Below, piece after piece: positions 43,509 through 51,886 of a stretch of DNA of 64,000 nt (position 1 is the first letter of the stretch; every line of letters begins with the position of its first letter). Location of the stretch: assembly GCF_002993325.1 (NCBI RefSeq), contig NZ_PVNO01000031.1, positions 186,001-250,000 on the forward strand, in the 5' to 3' direction. Source of the stretch: Alteromonas gracilis. Lineage in GTDB: Bacteria; Pseudomonadota; Gammaproteobacteria; Enterobacterales; Alteromonadaceae. The translations under genes and the position numbers were made by a program. The notes under the pieces were generated by a model that did no database searches, was not told the origin of the DNA, and was given only the letters and a program-made list of their open reading frames with translations.

Positions 43509-45656
43509 ATGCGAAAAGATTTACCGCCCCGTTATTATCTAACACACTTTCACGAATTCCTTGGGTTCTTCGAGGGAGCAAACCGTGCGCTGTTAAGCGA
43601 TGAAGCTACTGGCTTTATAGAACGCTTCAGGGCATTGGATGACGACAAGCAATGCATTGTGGTGAGAGCTGCCAATCGCAAGTACGCGGTAATAGATAGA
43701 AGTCAGTTTAATTACAGCGAAGTTAGCACGCCGCAGGAGCAGATAGACTGGTTAAAGGTAAATGGTTGGTTTGGCGACCTGTCTCATGCTTCGTTAAATG
43801 ATATTGCGGGTGTATTAACAAAAGACGCACTGCTTGCGTTACTCGCCGAGTATGGCAGTACACAGGGTCTTTCTTCATTGACCAAACCAAAGTTGGTTAC
43901 AAGGCTGAAAGAGCACATTTCAACCCACGGTTGGCCTGAGCAGTTATCACTTGAAAATTATCTAGTGTGTCTCTTTGATAGTGCGCTTCGTTTTCTGCTT
44001 TTTATTTATTTCGGCAACACAAAAAGCCGCCTGAATCAATTTTCTATGCGCGATCTTGGCGTAATGAGAACGCGCTCTGATTCAGTTACCGACACGGCCC
44101 GTTTTGATACCAAGGAAGACGCTCTAGCAGCATGGTTCTACGCTAACCACTACAGTCAGTTGGCGTTTTATAACGATGATATGCTGCTTGCAACCGCAGA
44201 GGCAGACTTTCCAGAAACAGAAGGCGTATCGGCAAGTTTTTATCGCGATCAATGTCTTTATGCGCTTGGACTCAAACTATTGGCAATAGACCGCCCAAAA
44301 GGGTTAGGTATTCTGCAACAGGCACAAAGCGACAAAGCAAAGGAAAAGTGGTTAAGGGAAAGTTACAAAGACGGTAACGAGGATGGCGTAAAGCAGGTGC
44401 TTGAAGACATCATAGATAATCCCCAGTCGGATACACTGCTGGCTTTTGCTGAAGATTTTTATGCTCGCAAATATCATAAAAAGCGCACCAGTGCGGTGAC
44501 TGACATGCTCAGAAACGCAAGCCGAACGCTTGATATTGATGTGAGTCAAAACCAGCAGGTAGAGCGAGGTGTTTTAGCCCACTACGCAAGGCAAGGAATT
44601 GAGGGCTGGCGTACAGAGAATCGGTTGTGGCGTAGTTTGTTTGGCCTTACGTTTTGGAAGCAGCTTTACGAAGAGGATACGCTGGTTACTGAATTTGATC
44701 GCAGGCCACTTTCGCTAAAGCAAAACAACTTTTATGCAAAGTTTGAACTTAGTATTGAAGACCTACTGCGCAAGCTCGATACTAAAGAAAAGTTGCGATT
44801 CCACCTTCATAAAATGGCGACCCAGCATTATGGCAAAGTAAACAGTTTGTTTATGTGGTCAAGCTATTTGCTAACGCCAATTGAAGCACTAATAAAGCAT
44901 GGTTCACTTGAGGTAATTTACACCTTACTACGAATGATGTGTAAAGACTTCGCCAACCTGAGGGACGGATTCCCCGACATTATGGTGTTTGATAACACCC
45001 TTCGCTTTGAAGAGATAAAGGCCCCTGGCGATCAACTTCGACGTAACCAACTTGTGTCTATCCAGCGTTTGCAGCAAGCGGGGTTTGATGTAGCCGTTAC
45101 AACTGTTAATTGGATACGGGATCCGGAACAACCTTATGTTGTCGTAGACATTGAAACAACAGGTGGCAATAACAGTTACAACCGCATTACGGAAATAGGC
45201 ATGGTGAAGCTTGTGGCTGGACAGGAGGTAGACAGGTTTCAAACCCTTCTTAATCCTCAGCGCCGTATCCCCAGCAATATTACCAAGCTTACCGGTATTT
45301 CAGACGACATGGTGGCTGACGCGCCACTGTTTTCTGAAGTGGCGGATCATATCGCAAGTTTTACTCAGGATGCTGTGTTTGTTGCACATAACGTTAACTT
45401 TGATTATGGATTCATTAAACAAGAGTTTGCTCGATTAGAGCAATCGTTTAGAAGGCCTAAAATGTGTACCGTGCGCGAGATGCGTCGAACTTACCCTGGC
45501 CTACCGTCCTATTCGCTAGCCAACTTGACCAAACATTTCCATATCGAAATGGAGCGACATCACCGTGCACTGAGTGATGCCGTAGCAGCTGCAGAGCTTT
45601 TAAAGCTAGCGTTTGAAAAAGACGATGAGACTATTATTGCTAACGTTAGCGAGTAA
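43509..45656 (+). CDS. FAN1-like VRR-NUC nuclease fused to a DEDDh 3'-5' exonuclease
   Basis: 715 residues from the ATG at 43509 (MRKDLPPRYYL); an in-frame ATG at 43458 has no ribosome-binding site. Residues about 1-540 read as bacterial FAN1: a SAP-like segment (LTKPKLVTRLKEH), a helical TPR-like region, and a C-terminal VRR-NUC PD-(D/E)XK site with GFPDIMVFD near residue 489 and FEEIKAPGDQLRRNQ near 500. Residues about 545-705 are an added DnaQ-like exonuclease: VVVDIETTGG, VFVAHNVNFDYGFI and HHRALSDAVAAAELL (DEDDh pattern, all acidic residues and the His present). FAN1 acts on interstrand-crosslink and flap DNA; the second domain would trim 3' ends. The fusion is the notable point. Confidence 0.88.
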   Translation: MRKDLPPRYYLTHFHEFLGFFEGANRALLSDEATGFIERFRALDDDKQCIVVRAANRKYAVIDRSQFNYSEVSTPQEQIDWLKVNGWFGDLSHASLNDIAGVLTKDALLALLAEYGSTQGLSSLTKPKLVTRLKEHISTHGWPEQLSLENYLVCLFDSALRFLLFIYFGNTKSRLNQFSMRDLGVMRTRSDSVTDTARFDTKEDALAAWFYANHYSQLAFYNDDMLLATAEADFPETEGVSASFYRDQCLYALGLKLLAIDRPKGLGILQQAQSDKAKEKWLRESYKDGNEDGVKQVLEDIIDNPQSDTLLAFAEDFYARKYHKKRTSAVTDMLRNASRTLDIDVSQNQQVERGVLAHYARQGIEGWRTENRLWRSLFGLTFWKQLYEEDTLVTEFDRRPLSLKQNNFYAKFELSIEDLLRKLDTKEKLRFHLHKMATQHYGKVNSLFMWSSYLLTPIEALIKHGSLEVIYTLLRMMCKDFANLRDGFPDIMVFDNTLRFEEIKAPGDQLRRNQLVSIQRLQQAGFDVAVTTVNWIRDPEQPYVVVDIETTGGNNSYNRITEIGMVKLVAGQEVDRFQTLLNPQRRIPSNITKLTGISDDMVADAPLFSEVADHIASFTQDAVFVAHNVNFDYGFIKQEFARLEQSFRRPKMCTVREMRRTYPGLPSYSLANLTKHFHIEMERHHRALSDAVAAAELLKLAFEKDDETIIANVSE

Positions 45657-45740
45657 GTTAGCAACACGGAATTTATGGTTTTTACTGAACGAAATCGTTC
45701 CTTATAGAGTAAATATTGAAGTTTAAAAGTACTTATTGAG

Positions 45741-46013
45741 ATGTTTGAGATGGCACTTACTGAAGAGCAAGAATCACGAGTTATAGAAATGGCATGGGAA
45801 GACCGCACCCCATTTGAAGCTATTGAGCGTTTGTTTGGCCTACCCGAGAAAGACGTAATAAAGCTCATGCGTAAAAACCTCAAGCAAAAAACCTTCAAAA
45901 ACTGGCGTGAGAGAGTGTCGGGTAGAAAGACAAAACATGCGAGCTTGCGACCAGAAGGCGTGGATAGAGGTTACTGCCCTTCTCAATACAAATATAAAGG
46001 TGCTAACAAGTAA
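45741..46013 (+). CDS. TIGR03643-type small protein
   Basis: 90 residues. N-terminal helix-turn-helix-like half (EEQESRVIEMAWEDRTPFEAIERLFGLPEKDVIKLMRKNL) and basic C-terminal half (FKNWRERVSGRKTKH). I recognise the TIGR03643/DUF2805 family, small proteins of unknown function probably binding nucleic acid. It lies 84 bp downstream of the FAN1-like gene. Start at 45741, or the in-frame ATG at 45750. Confidence 0.75.
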   Translation: MFEMALTEEQESRVIEMAWEDRTPFEAIERLFGLPEKDVIKLMRKNLKQKTFKNWRERVSGRKTKHASLRPEGVDRGYCPSQYKYKGANK

Positions 46014-46097
46014 ATATCAACAATCATGTCGTCACCCAACGCTCGGGTTGTGGTGGATTAAACAGCATATCAGCGCATGTAATTAAGAGCTCTTAGG

Positions 46098-46580
46098 TCA
46101 CTTCTTGGGCGGTGATATTGCAGTAATTGGCAAGAGAAAAGCAGTGAGCTGTTGTCGCAACGGGGTTGGAAATACGATGGTGTTGTCTGATAATAAAATG
46201 CTTTTAGCGTGGTGGACTTGGCGAAGGAGGTTTGAATAGGTGTCGTTGTTATTTTGAATGTCCTCCACTTTTGTCATCATAAGTTCAATAAACTCTCCAG
46301 GCTTTAAGTTATCTTGTTTCTTTATCTCAAGGGCTAACGCTTTTATGACATAGGTTTCCCATTCTTTTCGGTAGCTCTCATTTAACCGTTCCGGGTAGAG
46401 AGCTAAGTCGGCTATATCTTGAGCGAGGTCGACAATGTCGAGTGGATCATCAAATAACACTCGAAATGCGAGGAGCGTTTCATCTGAAAGACGAGAAATT
46501 GGTAGTTGTTCTTTAAATTGGGCATAACGACTAGACACAAACACACCTTGATATTTCTTCAGGTCAAACAATGGATACAT
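46098..46580 (-). CDS. Hypothetical protein, 160 residues
   Basis: Not recognised. An acidic, mostly helical soluble protein (LPISRLSDETLLAFRVLFDDPLDIVDLAQDI, then KEWETYVIKALALEIKKQ and VHHAKSILLSDN) with no signal peptide, TM segment or motif I can name. ATG at 46580; an in-frame TTG at 46583 is unlikely. Convergent with the small gene ending at 46013. Codon use is like its neighbours, so a real gene is likely. Confidence 0.6.
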   Translation of the reverse strand: MYPLFDLKKYQGVFVSSRYAQFKEQLPISRLSDETLLAFRVLFDDPLDIVDLAQDIADLALYPERLNESYRKEWETYVIKALALEIKKQDNLKPGEFIELMMTKVEDIQNNNDTYSNLLRQVHHAKSILLSDNTIVFPTPLRQQLTAFLLPITAISPPKK

Positions 46581-46747
46581 CAATAAGACAGAACAAGCTC
46601 TCTTATTAGTCTAAAGTCTAATAAATCTGCCGAGGACTTTAAAGCGTCTGAAATTAAAAATAAGTAATTAATTACAACTGAACTCCTAGCAGTCTACCCC
46701 CGTAATCTATTATGCACTGTTAAAGTGTGTACGCGTTCTTGCTGTTT

Positions 46748-46775
46748 GGCCCATCGTTTGATGGGCCTTTTTTTT
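46748..46775 (+). terminator. Strong plus-strand terminator without an obvious gene
   Basis: GGCCCATC-GTTT-GATGGGCC with eight Ts following, a near-ideal rho-independent terminator on the plus strand. No plus-strand coding gene ends within 700 bp upstream; the preceding 160 bp could hold a small RNA. It also lies just downstream, on the other strand, of the outer-membrane protein gene. Confidence 0.8.
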
Positions 46776-46796
46776 GAATGGCGTTATGCTTGGCTG

Positions 46797-47741
46797 TCAG
46801 CCCTCGAAAGACAGCTTGATACCTGCTAACAGTCGGCTTACGCTATTAACAATGTCTGTTCTCACAAACCACTCAACATCATGTTTTTTCGAAAGAACAC
46901 CACTGAATTCCAACGAACCTCCATGGCCTGTACCTAAAAAGTCTTCTATGAGTTCGGCACGCTCGCCAAAACGATTATCTATGTAAGAATAATATGCAAA
47001 ATATTCGATAGGATAAGAAGTGTTGAGAAAGCCTGTTGCAAGCTCACCACTTGTCCCAACTACGAACTTAGCAGCGCTTTCGTCAGTCCGCTGAACAAGT
47101 TCTACAAAGGCGGTATCTTCATCATTAATTCGAAAGCGATATTCAGCCCGTACAAACGTTCCATTGAGCATTTTTTCAAAACTTGCTTCATAACTGTGAC
47201 GCTGCCCCATTTTTGCCGAGTACTCAATTTCAAAATAATCGTCTTCTTCGCCAATATTAAATGCTTCATTCGCCTGTGCATTTGCTAATTGCCCCACCAC
47301 TATTTCAATGGCCGTATCGTCTTTGAGCTGTCGGACGTGTCGAACCCCCGTTATCCAGCCATCTTTAGAAAGTCCTGTAGATGAAACCCTGCCTTTGTAG
47401 GTTGGAATAACGCCAAACTCAGTCTTACCAAAGTCATTTTTGTGTCTTACATATAGACGACGCGGATAAAGGTAATCTGTAGTATCGCTACCGAATGTAT
47501 TGTGGCTAGAAGAAAAGTCCTCTCCGGTAACAATAAAGCTGTGAACGGACAGAGATGGCGAGAGTGCGATAGAGGGATAGTAACGTAAACGGTATTGCTC
47601 TCTGCTGGGCCTGTTGGAGCGATCGTCATAGCGTATCTGTACATCAAGTTTATGTGAAAAAGATGGGGAAAACCCATTCGCGTAAGCATTGGTTAACGGG
47701 CAAGACAAAAGCGGTGTGATAAGCAATATAAAAAAACGCAC
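46797..47741 (-). CDS. Hypothetical outer-membrane beta-barrel protein
   Basis: 314 residues with a signal peptide (MRFFILLITPLLSCPLTNAYA). The mature part is a series of amphipathic, alternating segments with many aromatic ends (YRLRYYPSIALS, LYVRHKNDFGKTEFGVIPTY, HSYEASFEKMLNGTFVRAEYRFRI, PIEYFAYYSYIDN) and ends GIKLSFEG, as expected of a beta-barrel. No family recognised. Barrel assignment is inference from pattern. Single gene on its strand; the neighbours do not suggest a substrate. Confidence 0.65.
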   Translation of the reverse strand: MRFFILLITPLLSCPLTNAYANGFSPSFSHKLDVQIRYDDRSNRPSREQYRLRYYPSIALSPSLSVHSFIVTGEDFSSSHNTFGSDTTDYLYPRRLYVRHKNDFGKTEFGVIPTYKGRVSSTGLSKDGWITGVRHVRQLKDDTAIEIVVGQLANAQANEAFNIGEEDDYFEIEYSAKMGQRHSYEASFEKMLNGTFVRAEYRFRINDEDTAFVELVQRTDESAAKFVVGTSGELATGFLNTSYPIEYFAYYSYIDNRFGERAELIEDFLGTGHGGSLEFSGVLSKKHDVEWFVRTDIVNSVSRLLAGIKLSFEG

Positions 47742-47832
47742 TCGTAGACTCTTAAGCAGTGAATTTATCTACGTTTATACATTAAATCCTGTTAATTGGG
47801 TAACGAGTTGGTATTGATGAAAAATAAAAAAA

Positions 47833-47850
47833 GCCGGCAGGGATGCCGGC
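47833..47850 (-). terminator. Minus-strand terminator
   Basis: GCCGGCA-GGGA-TGCCGGC, a 7-bp GC-rich stem followed on the minus strand by a run of Ts (complement of AAATAAAAAAA). It would stop transcripts from the accC side; the repeat element and heptamer array lie between it and accC. Confidence 0.8.
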
Positions 47851-47880
47851 ACAAGTGGAGTGGGGCTCCAATAAAAGTAA

Positions 47881-48143
47881 TACCAATCCACATAGATAAT
47901 TACCCACTCAGCGAGAGTTAAAATGTTCGTAATCGCGGTGTGTTACCGCAGGTATAGTGGTTCTACACCAAGGTGACTCAACAAAGAGTACGGACATTTT
48001 AAACTCGCCCTTCGGGAAGGTCTGGCAAGCTTCCTAGCTTCATTCTGGGAATTTGAAAGGGAGCAGCCATTCCTGCATTCCCACGCTTCGCTAGGAAACT
48101 TGCCAGCGCCTTCTGAGTGGGCACTTATCTATGCGGATTGGTA
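47881..48143. mobile_element. 263-bp MITE-like non-coding element, copy B
   Basis: Same length and structure as copy A (15116-15378): left end TACCAATCCACATAGATAA, right end in reverse complement TACCAATCCGCATAGATAA, both running into CCCACTCA. Seven base differences from copy A, all within the first 110 bp; the remaining 150 bp are identical. Flanked by TAA on both sides. It lies between two minus-strand terminators in the accC-outer-membrane-protein intergenic region, close to the heptamer array. Confidence 0.85.
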
Positions 48144-48265
48144 TAAACACACAAAATTTCAAAACCTAGGGAGATGTCTTAAAACTTGTGGCTAGTTTAG
48201 ATTGATGTGTTAAATAGTAAAATCGTTAAAAATTGATTGTGCTAATCGAAAAATTAGAAGACGCT

Positions 48266-48405
48266 GAATAGCGAATAGCGAATAGCGAATAGCGAATAGC
48301 GAATAGCGAATAGCGAATAGCGAATAGCGAATAGCGAATAGCGAATAGCGAATAGCGAATAGCGAATAGCGAATAGCGAATAGCGAATAGCGAATAGCGA
48401 ATAGC
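48266..48405. repeat. Tandem array of 20 GAATAGC heptamers
   Basis: Twenty perfect head-to-tail copies of the 7-bp unit GAATAGC (140 bp). Because 7 is not a multiple of 3, every frame reads through with a 7-residue periodicity (SLFAIRY on the minus strand), producing a spurious ORF. It sits between the accC terminator and MITE copy B. Copy number is likely variable between strains (inference from the perfect repeats). Confidence 0.95.
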
Positions 48406-48421
48406 GAAAAGAAAATTGGGC

Positions 48422-48447
48422 TACACAAAAAACACCGTGTAGCCCAA
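48422..48447 (-). terminator. accC operon terminator
   Basis: TTGGGCTACAC pairs with GTGTAGCCCAA around an A-rich loop (about 48417-48447), followed on the minus strand by TTTTC. Nine bases after the accC stop. Confidence 0.85.
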
Positions 48448-48455
48448 AGGGGGGA

Positions 48456-49799
48456 TTAGGCTAGGCCTAGCTTCTTCTCAAGGTAGTGGATGTTGGTTCC
48501 ACCAGCGAAGAAGTTTTCATCAGCCATAATGGCACGTTGAAGCGGGATATTCGTTTTAATTCCTTCAACTACAATCTCTTCAAGTGCGTGGCGCATACGA
48601 GCGATTGCTTCGTCTCGGCTTTCACCATAAGTGATAAGCTTACCAATCATAGAGTCGTAGTAAGGCGGTACGTGGTAGCCCGCGTAAATGTGCGACTCCC
48701 AGCGAATACCCAAGCCACCTGGCGCGTGGAACATGGTGATAGGACCAGGGCTTGGAATGAAGGTTTTTGGATCTTCTGCATTAATTCGGCATTCAATGGC
48801 GTGGCCACGAATTTGAATTTGCGACTGGTCGATAGACAGTGGCTGACCAGCAGCAATGCGAAGCTGTTCTTTAATGAGATCAACGCCTGTAATCATTTCA
48901 GATACAGGGTGCTCTACCTGAATACGAGTATTCATTTCAATGAAATAGAATTCGCCATTTTCATATAAGAACTCGAACGTACCTGCGCCGCGGTAGCCAA
49001 TTTCAACACAGGCTCTGCGGCAGCGATCGCCAATTTTGGTGCGCATTTGCTCAGAGATACCTGGTGCCGGAGCTTCTTCAACGACCTTCTGGTGACGACG
49101 CTGCATTGAACAGTCGCGCTCACCTAAGTGGATGGCGTTGCCTTGTCCATCGGCTAGTACCTGAATTTCAACGTGACGTGGGTTCTCAAGGAATTTTTCC
49201 ATGTAAACCGTTGAGTTACCAAAGGCAGCGCCAGCTTCAGCCTGCGTTGTTTCAATGGCTTTAATCAGTTCAGCTTCGCTGCGAACCACGCGCATACCAC
49301 GCCCACCGCCGCCGCCCGCAGCTTTAACGATGATAGGGTAGCCAATGCGCTTAGCAATGGCTTTGTTGCGCTCTACGTCATCTGTTAGCGGCCCGTCAGA
49401 GCCTGGCACACAAGGTACCCCTGCTTTTTTCATTGCATTGATAGCAGAAACTTTGTCACCCATTAGGTTAATGGTTTCGGGTTTAGGGCCAATGAAAATA
49501 AAGCCGCTTTTTTCTACCGCTTCAGCAAAGTCTGCGTTTTCCGCTAGAAAACCGTAACCTGGGTGAATAGCGATTGAATTTGTGACCTCGGCCGCAGCGA
49601 TGATGCGCGGTATATTAAGGTAGCTTTCGGTTGCCGATGCTTTACCAATACAAATTGATTCATCAGCTAGCAACACGTGCTTCAAGTTTTTATCCGCAGT
49701 AGAGTGCACGGCTACGGTTTTGATGCCTAGTTCTTTACAGGCTCTCAAAATACGTAGGGCAATCTCACCACGGTTAGCAATAAGTACTTTATCTAGCAT
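48456..49799 (-). CDS. accC: Acetyl-CoA carboxylase, biotin carboxylase subunit
   Basis: 447-residue ATP-grasp biotin carboxylase: N-terminal [39 protein letters not shown], the glycine-rich ATP loop [14 protein letters not shown], the metal-binding [22 protein letters not shown] with the catalytic arginine region, and a full C-terminal domain. It carboxylates the biotin on AccB for the first step of fatty-acid synthesis. Last gene of aroQ-accB-accC, 14 bp after accB. Confidence 0.98.
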   Translation of the reverse strand: MLDKVLIANRGEIALRILRACKELGIKTVAVHSTADKNLKHVLLADESICIGKASATESYLNIPRIIAAAEVTNSIAIHPGYGFLAENADFAEAVEKSGFIFIGPKPETINLMGDKVSAINAMKKAGVPCVPGSDGPLTDDVERNKAIAKRIGYPIIVKAAGGGGGRGMRVVRSEAELIKAIETTQAEAGAAFGNSTVYMEKFLENPRHVEIQVLADGQGNAIHLGERDCSMQRRHQKVVEEAPAPGISEQMRTKIGDRCRRACVEIGYRGAGTFEFLYENGEFYFIEMNTRIQVEHPVSEMITGVDLIKEQLRIAAGQPLSIDQSQIQIRGHAIECRINAEDPKTFIPSPGPITMFHAPGGLGIRWESHIYAGYHVPPYYDSMIGKLITYGESRDEAIARMRHALEEIVVEGIKTNIPLQRAIMADENFFAGGTNIHYLEKKLGLA

Positions 49800-49813
49800 A
49801 GTTAAGCACTCGC

Positions 49814-50278
49814 TTATTCAATGATGAACATTGGCTGGTCGAATTCGACAGGATCTTGGTTTTCCACCAAGATTGCCTTAACCACACCTGCTTTATCTGC
49901 TTCAATTTGGTTCATCATCTTCATGGCTTCAACGATACAAAGCGTGTCGCCAACTTTTACTTGCTGACCCACTTCTGCAAAGGCTTTTGCAGTAGGAGAA
50001 GATGCACGGTAGAAAGTACCTACCATAGGAGACTTAACAACGTGACCTTCTGGTTGTGCAGGCTCTGCTGGCGCTTCTGATGCGGTGGTGGCTGCCGCTG
50101 CTGGAGCAGGAGCCATTTGTGGTGCAGCAGGCGCTGCAAAACTGTAGTTCATTGGCGCTTGAACACCTGTCGGTCCACGGTGGATGCGTACAGACTCTTC
50201 GCCTTCAGTGATCTCTAGCTCGGCAATGCCAGATTCTTCCACTAGTTCGATGAGTTTTTTAATCTTTCTAATATCCAT
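49814..50278 (-). CDS. accB: Acetyl-CoA carboxylase, biotin carboxyl carrier protein
   Basis: 154 residues: N-terminal dimerisation part ([32 protein letters not shown]), an Ala/Pro-rich linker (residues about 48-75), then the biotinyl domain with the invariant biotin-lysine in [13 protein letters not shown]. Substrate of AccC and donor to the AccAD carboxyltransferase. Part of the aroQ-accB-accC operon; aroQ ends 14 bp upstream. Confidence 0.98.
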   Translation of the reverse strand: MDIRKIKKLIELVEESGIAELEITEGEESVRIHRGPTGVQAPMNYSFAAPAAPQMAPAPAAAATTASEAPAEPAQPEGHVVKSPMVGTFYRASSPTAKAFAEVGQQVKVGDTLCIVEAMKMMNQIEADKAGVVKAILVENQDPVEFDQPMFIIE

Positions 50279-50292
50279 GTTCTGTCTCTGCG

Positions 50293-50733
50293 TTATTTTA
50301 ACGATTTCGGTAAATTGATTGCTGCAGTTAGCGCGAGCGAATAACCCATGGCACCAAGGCCAACAATGACGCCAGCTGCAACATCAGAAAAATAAGAATG
50401 GTGACGAAACGGTTCGCGGGCATGAACGTTCGACAAATGCACTTCAATAAACGGAATACTGACACTCAACAATGCATCGCGAAGGGCGACGCTGGTGTGC
50501 GTGAAAGCAGCAGGATTAATAATAATGGCATCAACTTTACCCATAGCAGCGTGCACGCGTTCAATCAGTTCAAACTCTGCGTTAGACTGAAAGTGCGTTA
50601 AGGTCACGTCGCTCGAGGCAGCCTGAGCCTGCAAATCATCAACGATGTCTTGCAAGGTTTGTGTGCCGTACTTTTCGGGTTCTCGTTGGCCTAACATATT
50701 TAAGTTAGGGCCGTTCAGTAACATAATGTTCAT
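50293..50733 (-). CDS. aroQ: 3-dehydroquinate dehydratase, type II
   Basis: 146 residues, the standard size. Signature [19 protein letters not shown] with the catalytic Tyr, the [17 protein letters not shown] active-site loop and [21 protein letters not shown] with the catalytic His. Converts 3-dehydroquinate to 3-dehydroshikimate in aromatic amino-acid synthesis. First gene of the aroQ-accB-accC operon, a common gammaproteobacterial order. Confidence 0.98.
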   Translation of the reverse strand: MNIMLLNGPNLNMLGQREPEKYGTQTLQDIVDDLQAQAASSDVTLTHFQSNAEFELIERVHAAMGKVDAIIINPAAFTHTSVALRDALLSVSIPFIEVHLSNVHAREPFRHHSYFSDVAAGVIVGLGAMGYSLALTAAINLPKSLK

Positions 50734-50980
50734 CTAGTTTGCTGCTATCTTCGGGAAAAAATCACTGTTTTCGTCATTTCAACAAATTTTTGTGACAGTT
50801 GCACGAAAAAACGCCAATTTATTTTCTCATTTATTGTGTTAACTGATGATTATAGTGATAGATAAAGTTTTCGCAGCAAAATACTGGTCTAATCAGGTGT
50901 TTTCGCCGCAAAGTTTAAGTGGTGGTTTTGGGCGTGAACCCGCAGCAAGCTGTGTGATTCAGTGGTATTGGTTACACGAG

Positions 50981-51886
50981 TTAGAGAGAGGTGTCGGCAA
51001 GAGAAAAGGGAACGCTAACGTATTTACCGTGAAACTTAGCCGCATAAACAGCGAAGTGGAGGTGAGGCAACGAAGAGAAGCCCGTGTTGCCGGTATAGCC
51101 GATTAGTTGTCCCCGCTGCACGGTTTGCCCTCGCGTTACTACCGCTCCTTTGTGCTTAAGATGATAGTATTCACCGGTTGTACCGTCACTATGAAGAACA
51201 ACAACATAATTAGCGTATTTAGCAAGTTCGGGCGATGGCCCGCCTTTATCGCCATCGTCTTTTGTGTCTATGACCACGCCCTCACGCGCTGCTAGAACAG
51301 GAGTGCCCACAGGCGCGGCAAAGTCGAGCGCAAATCTCGACGCTCCAGAATGGGTAAAGGTACCATTGAAACCCTGAACAATACTGTATTTACTGGCAGG
51401 CTGCAGGGGAGAAAGATAGGTATAAGTATCGTCATGCTTCGCATCTATTCGCCCCACCGTCCATTTAACGCGCATGGTTTCCCAAAATGTTTCAGGTTCT
51501 TCTATTACACCTAAAGGTATAGGGTTGTCTGTATTTAAAAACGCGTTGGCATGAAATAGGGACTTTAGTGACTTTTCTTGAGACGGTATTTGTAACAGTT
51601 CATCGGAATACAGCGTGAGCGCTACTGGAAAAGAGACTTTTCGTTGAACAGAGACAAGATAAAGGGAAGTGGATGAAGGGGTGAGTTTGAAGCAAAAACG
51701 CTTATTATCAAAACAGCCTGTCGTTTTCGCTAAAACATGCGAGGAGAGCAAACAACAAAAACTAACAATGATTACAATTAAGAATAGCCATATGAGGCGA
51801 CCCTTAACAAAATTGATAAGGGCCGTGCTTCCTGTAGGGAAATCCGATGATTTAGTCAGGGCTAATATTCCCACGGCTACTGTCAT
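50981..51886 (-). CDS. M23-family (LytM) peptidase, membrane-anchored or exported
   Basis: 301 residues. N-terminal hydrophobic segment at about 29-52 (LIWLFLIVIIVSFCCLLSSHVLA) acts as signal or anchor. The C-terminal half is an M23 metallopeptidase: zinc ligands His and Asp in HSGASRFALDFAAPVGTPVLAAREGVV, and the second site in SSLPHLHFAVY (HxH). The GEYYHLKHKGAVVTRGQTVQRGQLIGYTGNTG region is typical. It should cut peptidoglycan cross-bridges. The frame starts at an ATG at 51886 that overlaps the 3' end of dsbD by 35 bp, so it may be read with dsbD; the start is not certain. Confidence 0.87.
   Translation of the reverse strand: MTVAVGILALTKSSDFPTGSTALINFVKGRLIWLFLIVIIVSFCCLLSSHVLAKTTGCFDNKRFCFKLTPSSTSLYLVSVQRKVSFPVALTLYSDELLQIPSQEKSLKSLFHANAFLNTDNPIPLGVIEEPETFWETMRVKWTVGRIDAKHDDTYTYLSPLQPASKYSIVQGFNGTFTHSGASRFALDFAAPVGTPVLAAREGVVIDTKDDGDKGGPSPELAKYANYVVVLHSDGTTGEYYHLKHKGAVVTRGQTVQRGQLIGYTGNTGFSSLPHLHFAVYAAKFHGKYVSVPFSLADTSL

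Noticed and set aside
48266..48405. Possible CRISPR array
   Set aside because: Units are 7 bp with no spacers and no cas genes; it is a simple tandem repeat.
48210..48428. Open frame reading SLFAIRY repeats on the minus strand
   Set aside because: Produced only by the GAATAGC heptamer array and its flanks; no ribosome-binding site and no plausible protein.
48486..48968. 160-residue antisense frame in accC
   Set aside because: Shadow of the highly conserved accC.
50846..51106. Plus-strand frame of 86 residues
   Set aside because: Overlaps the 3' end of the M23 peptidase gene antisense; no family pattern, no ribosome-binding site.
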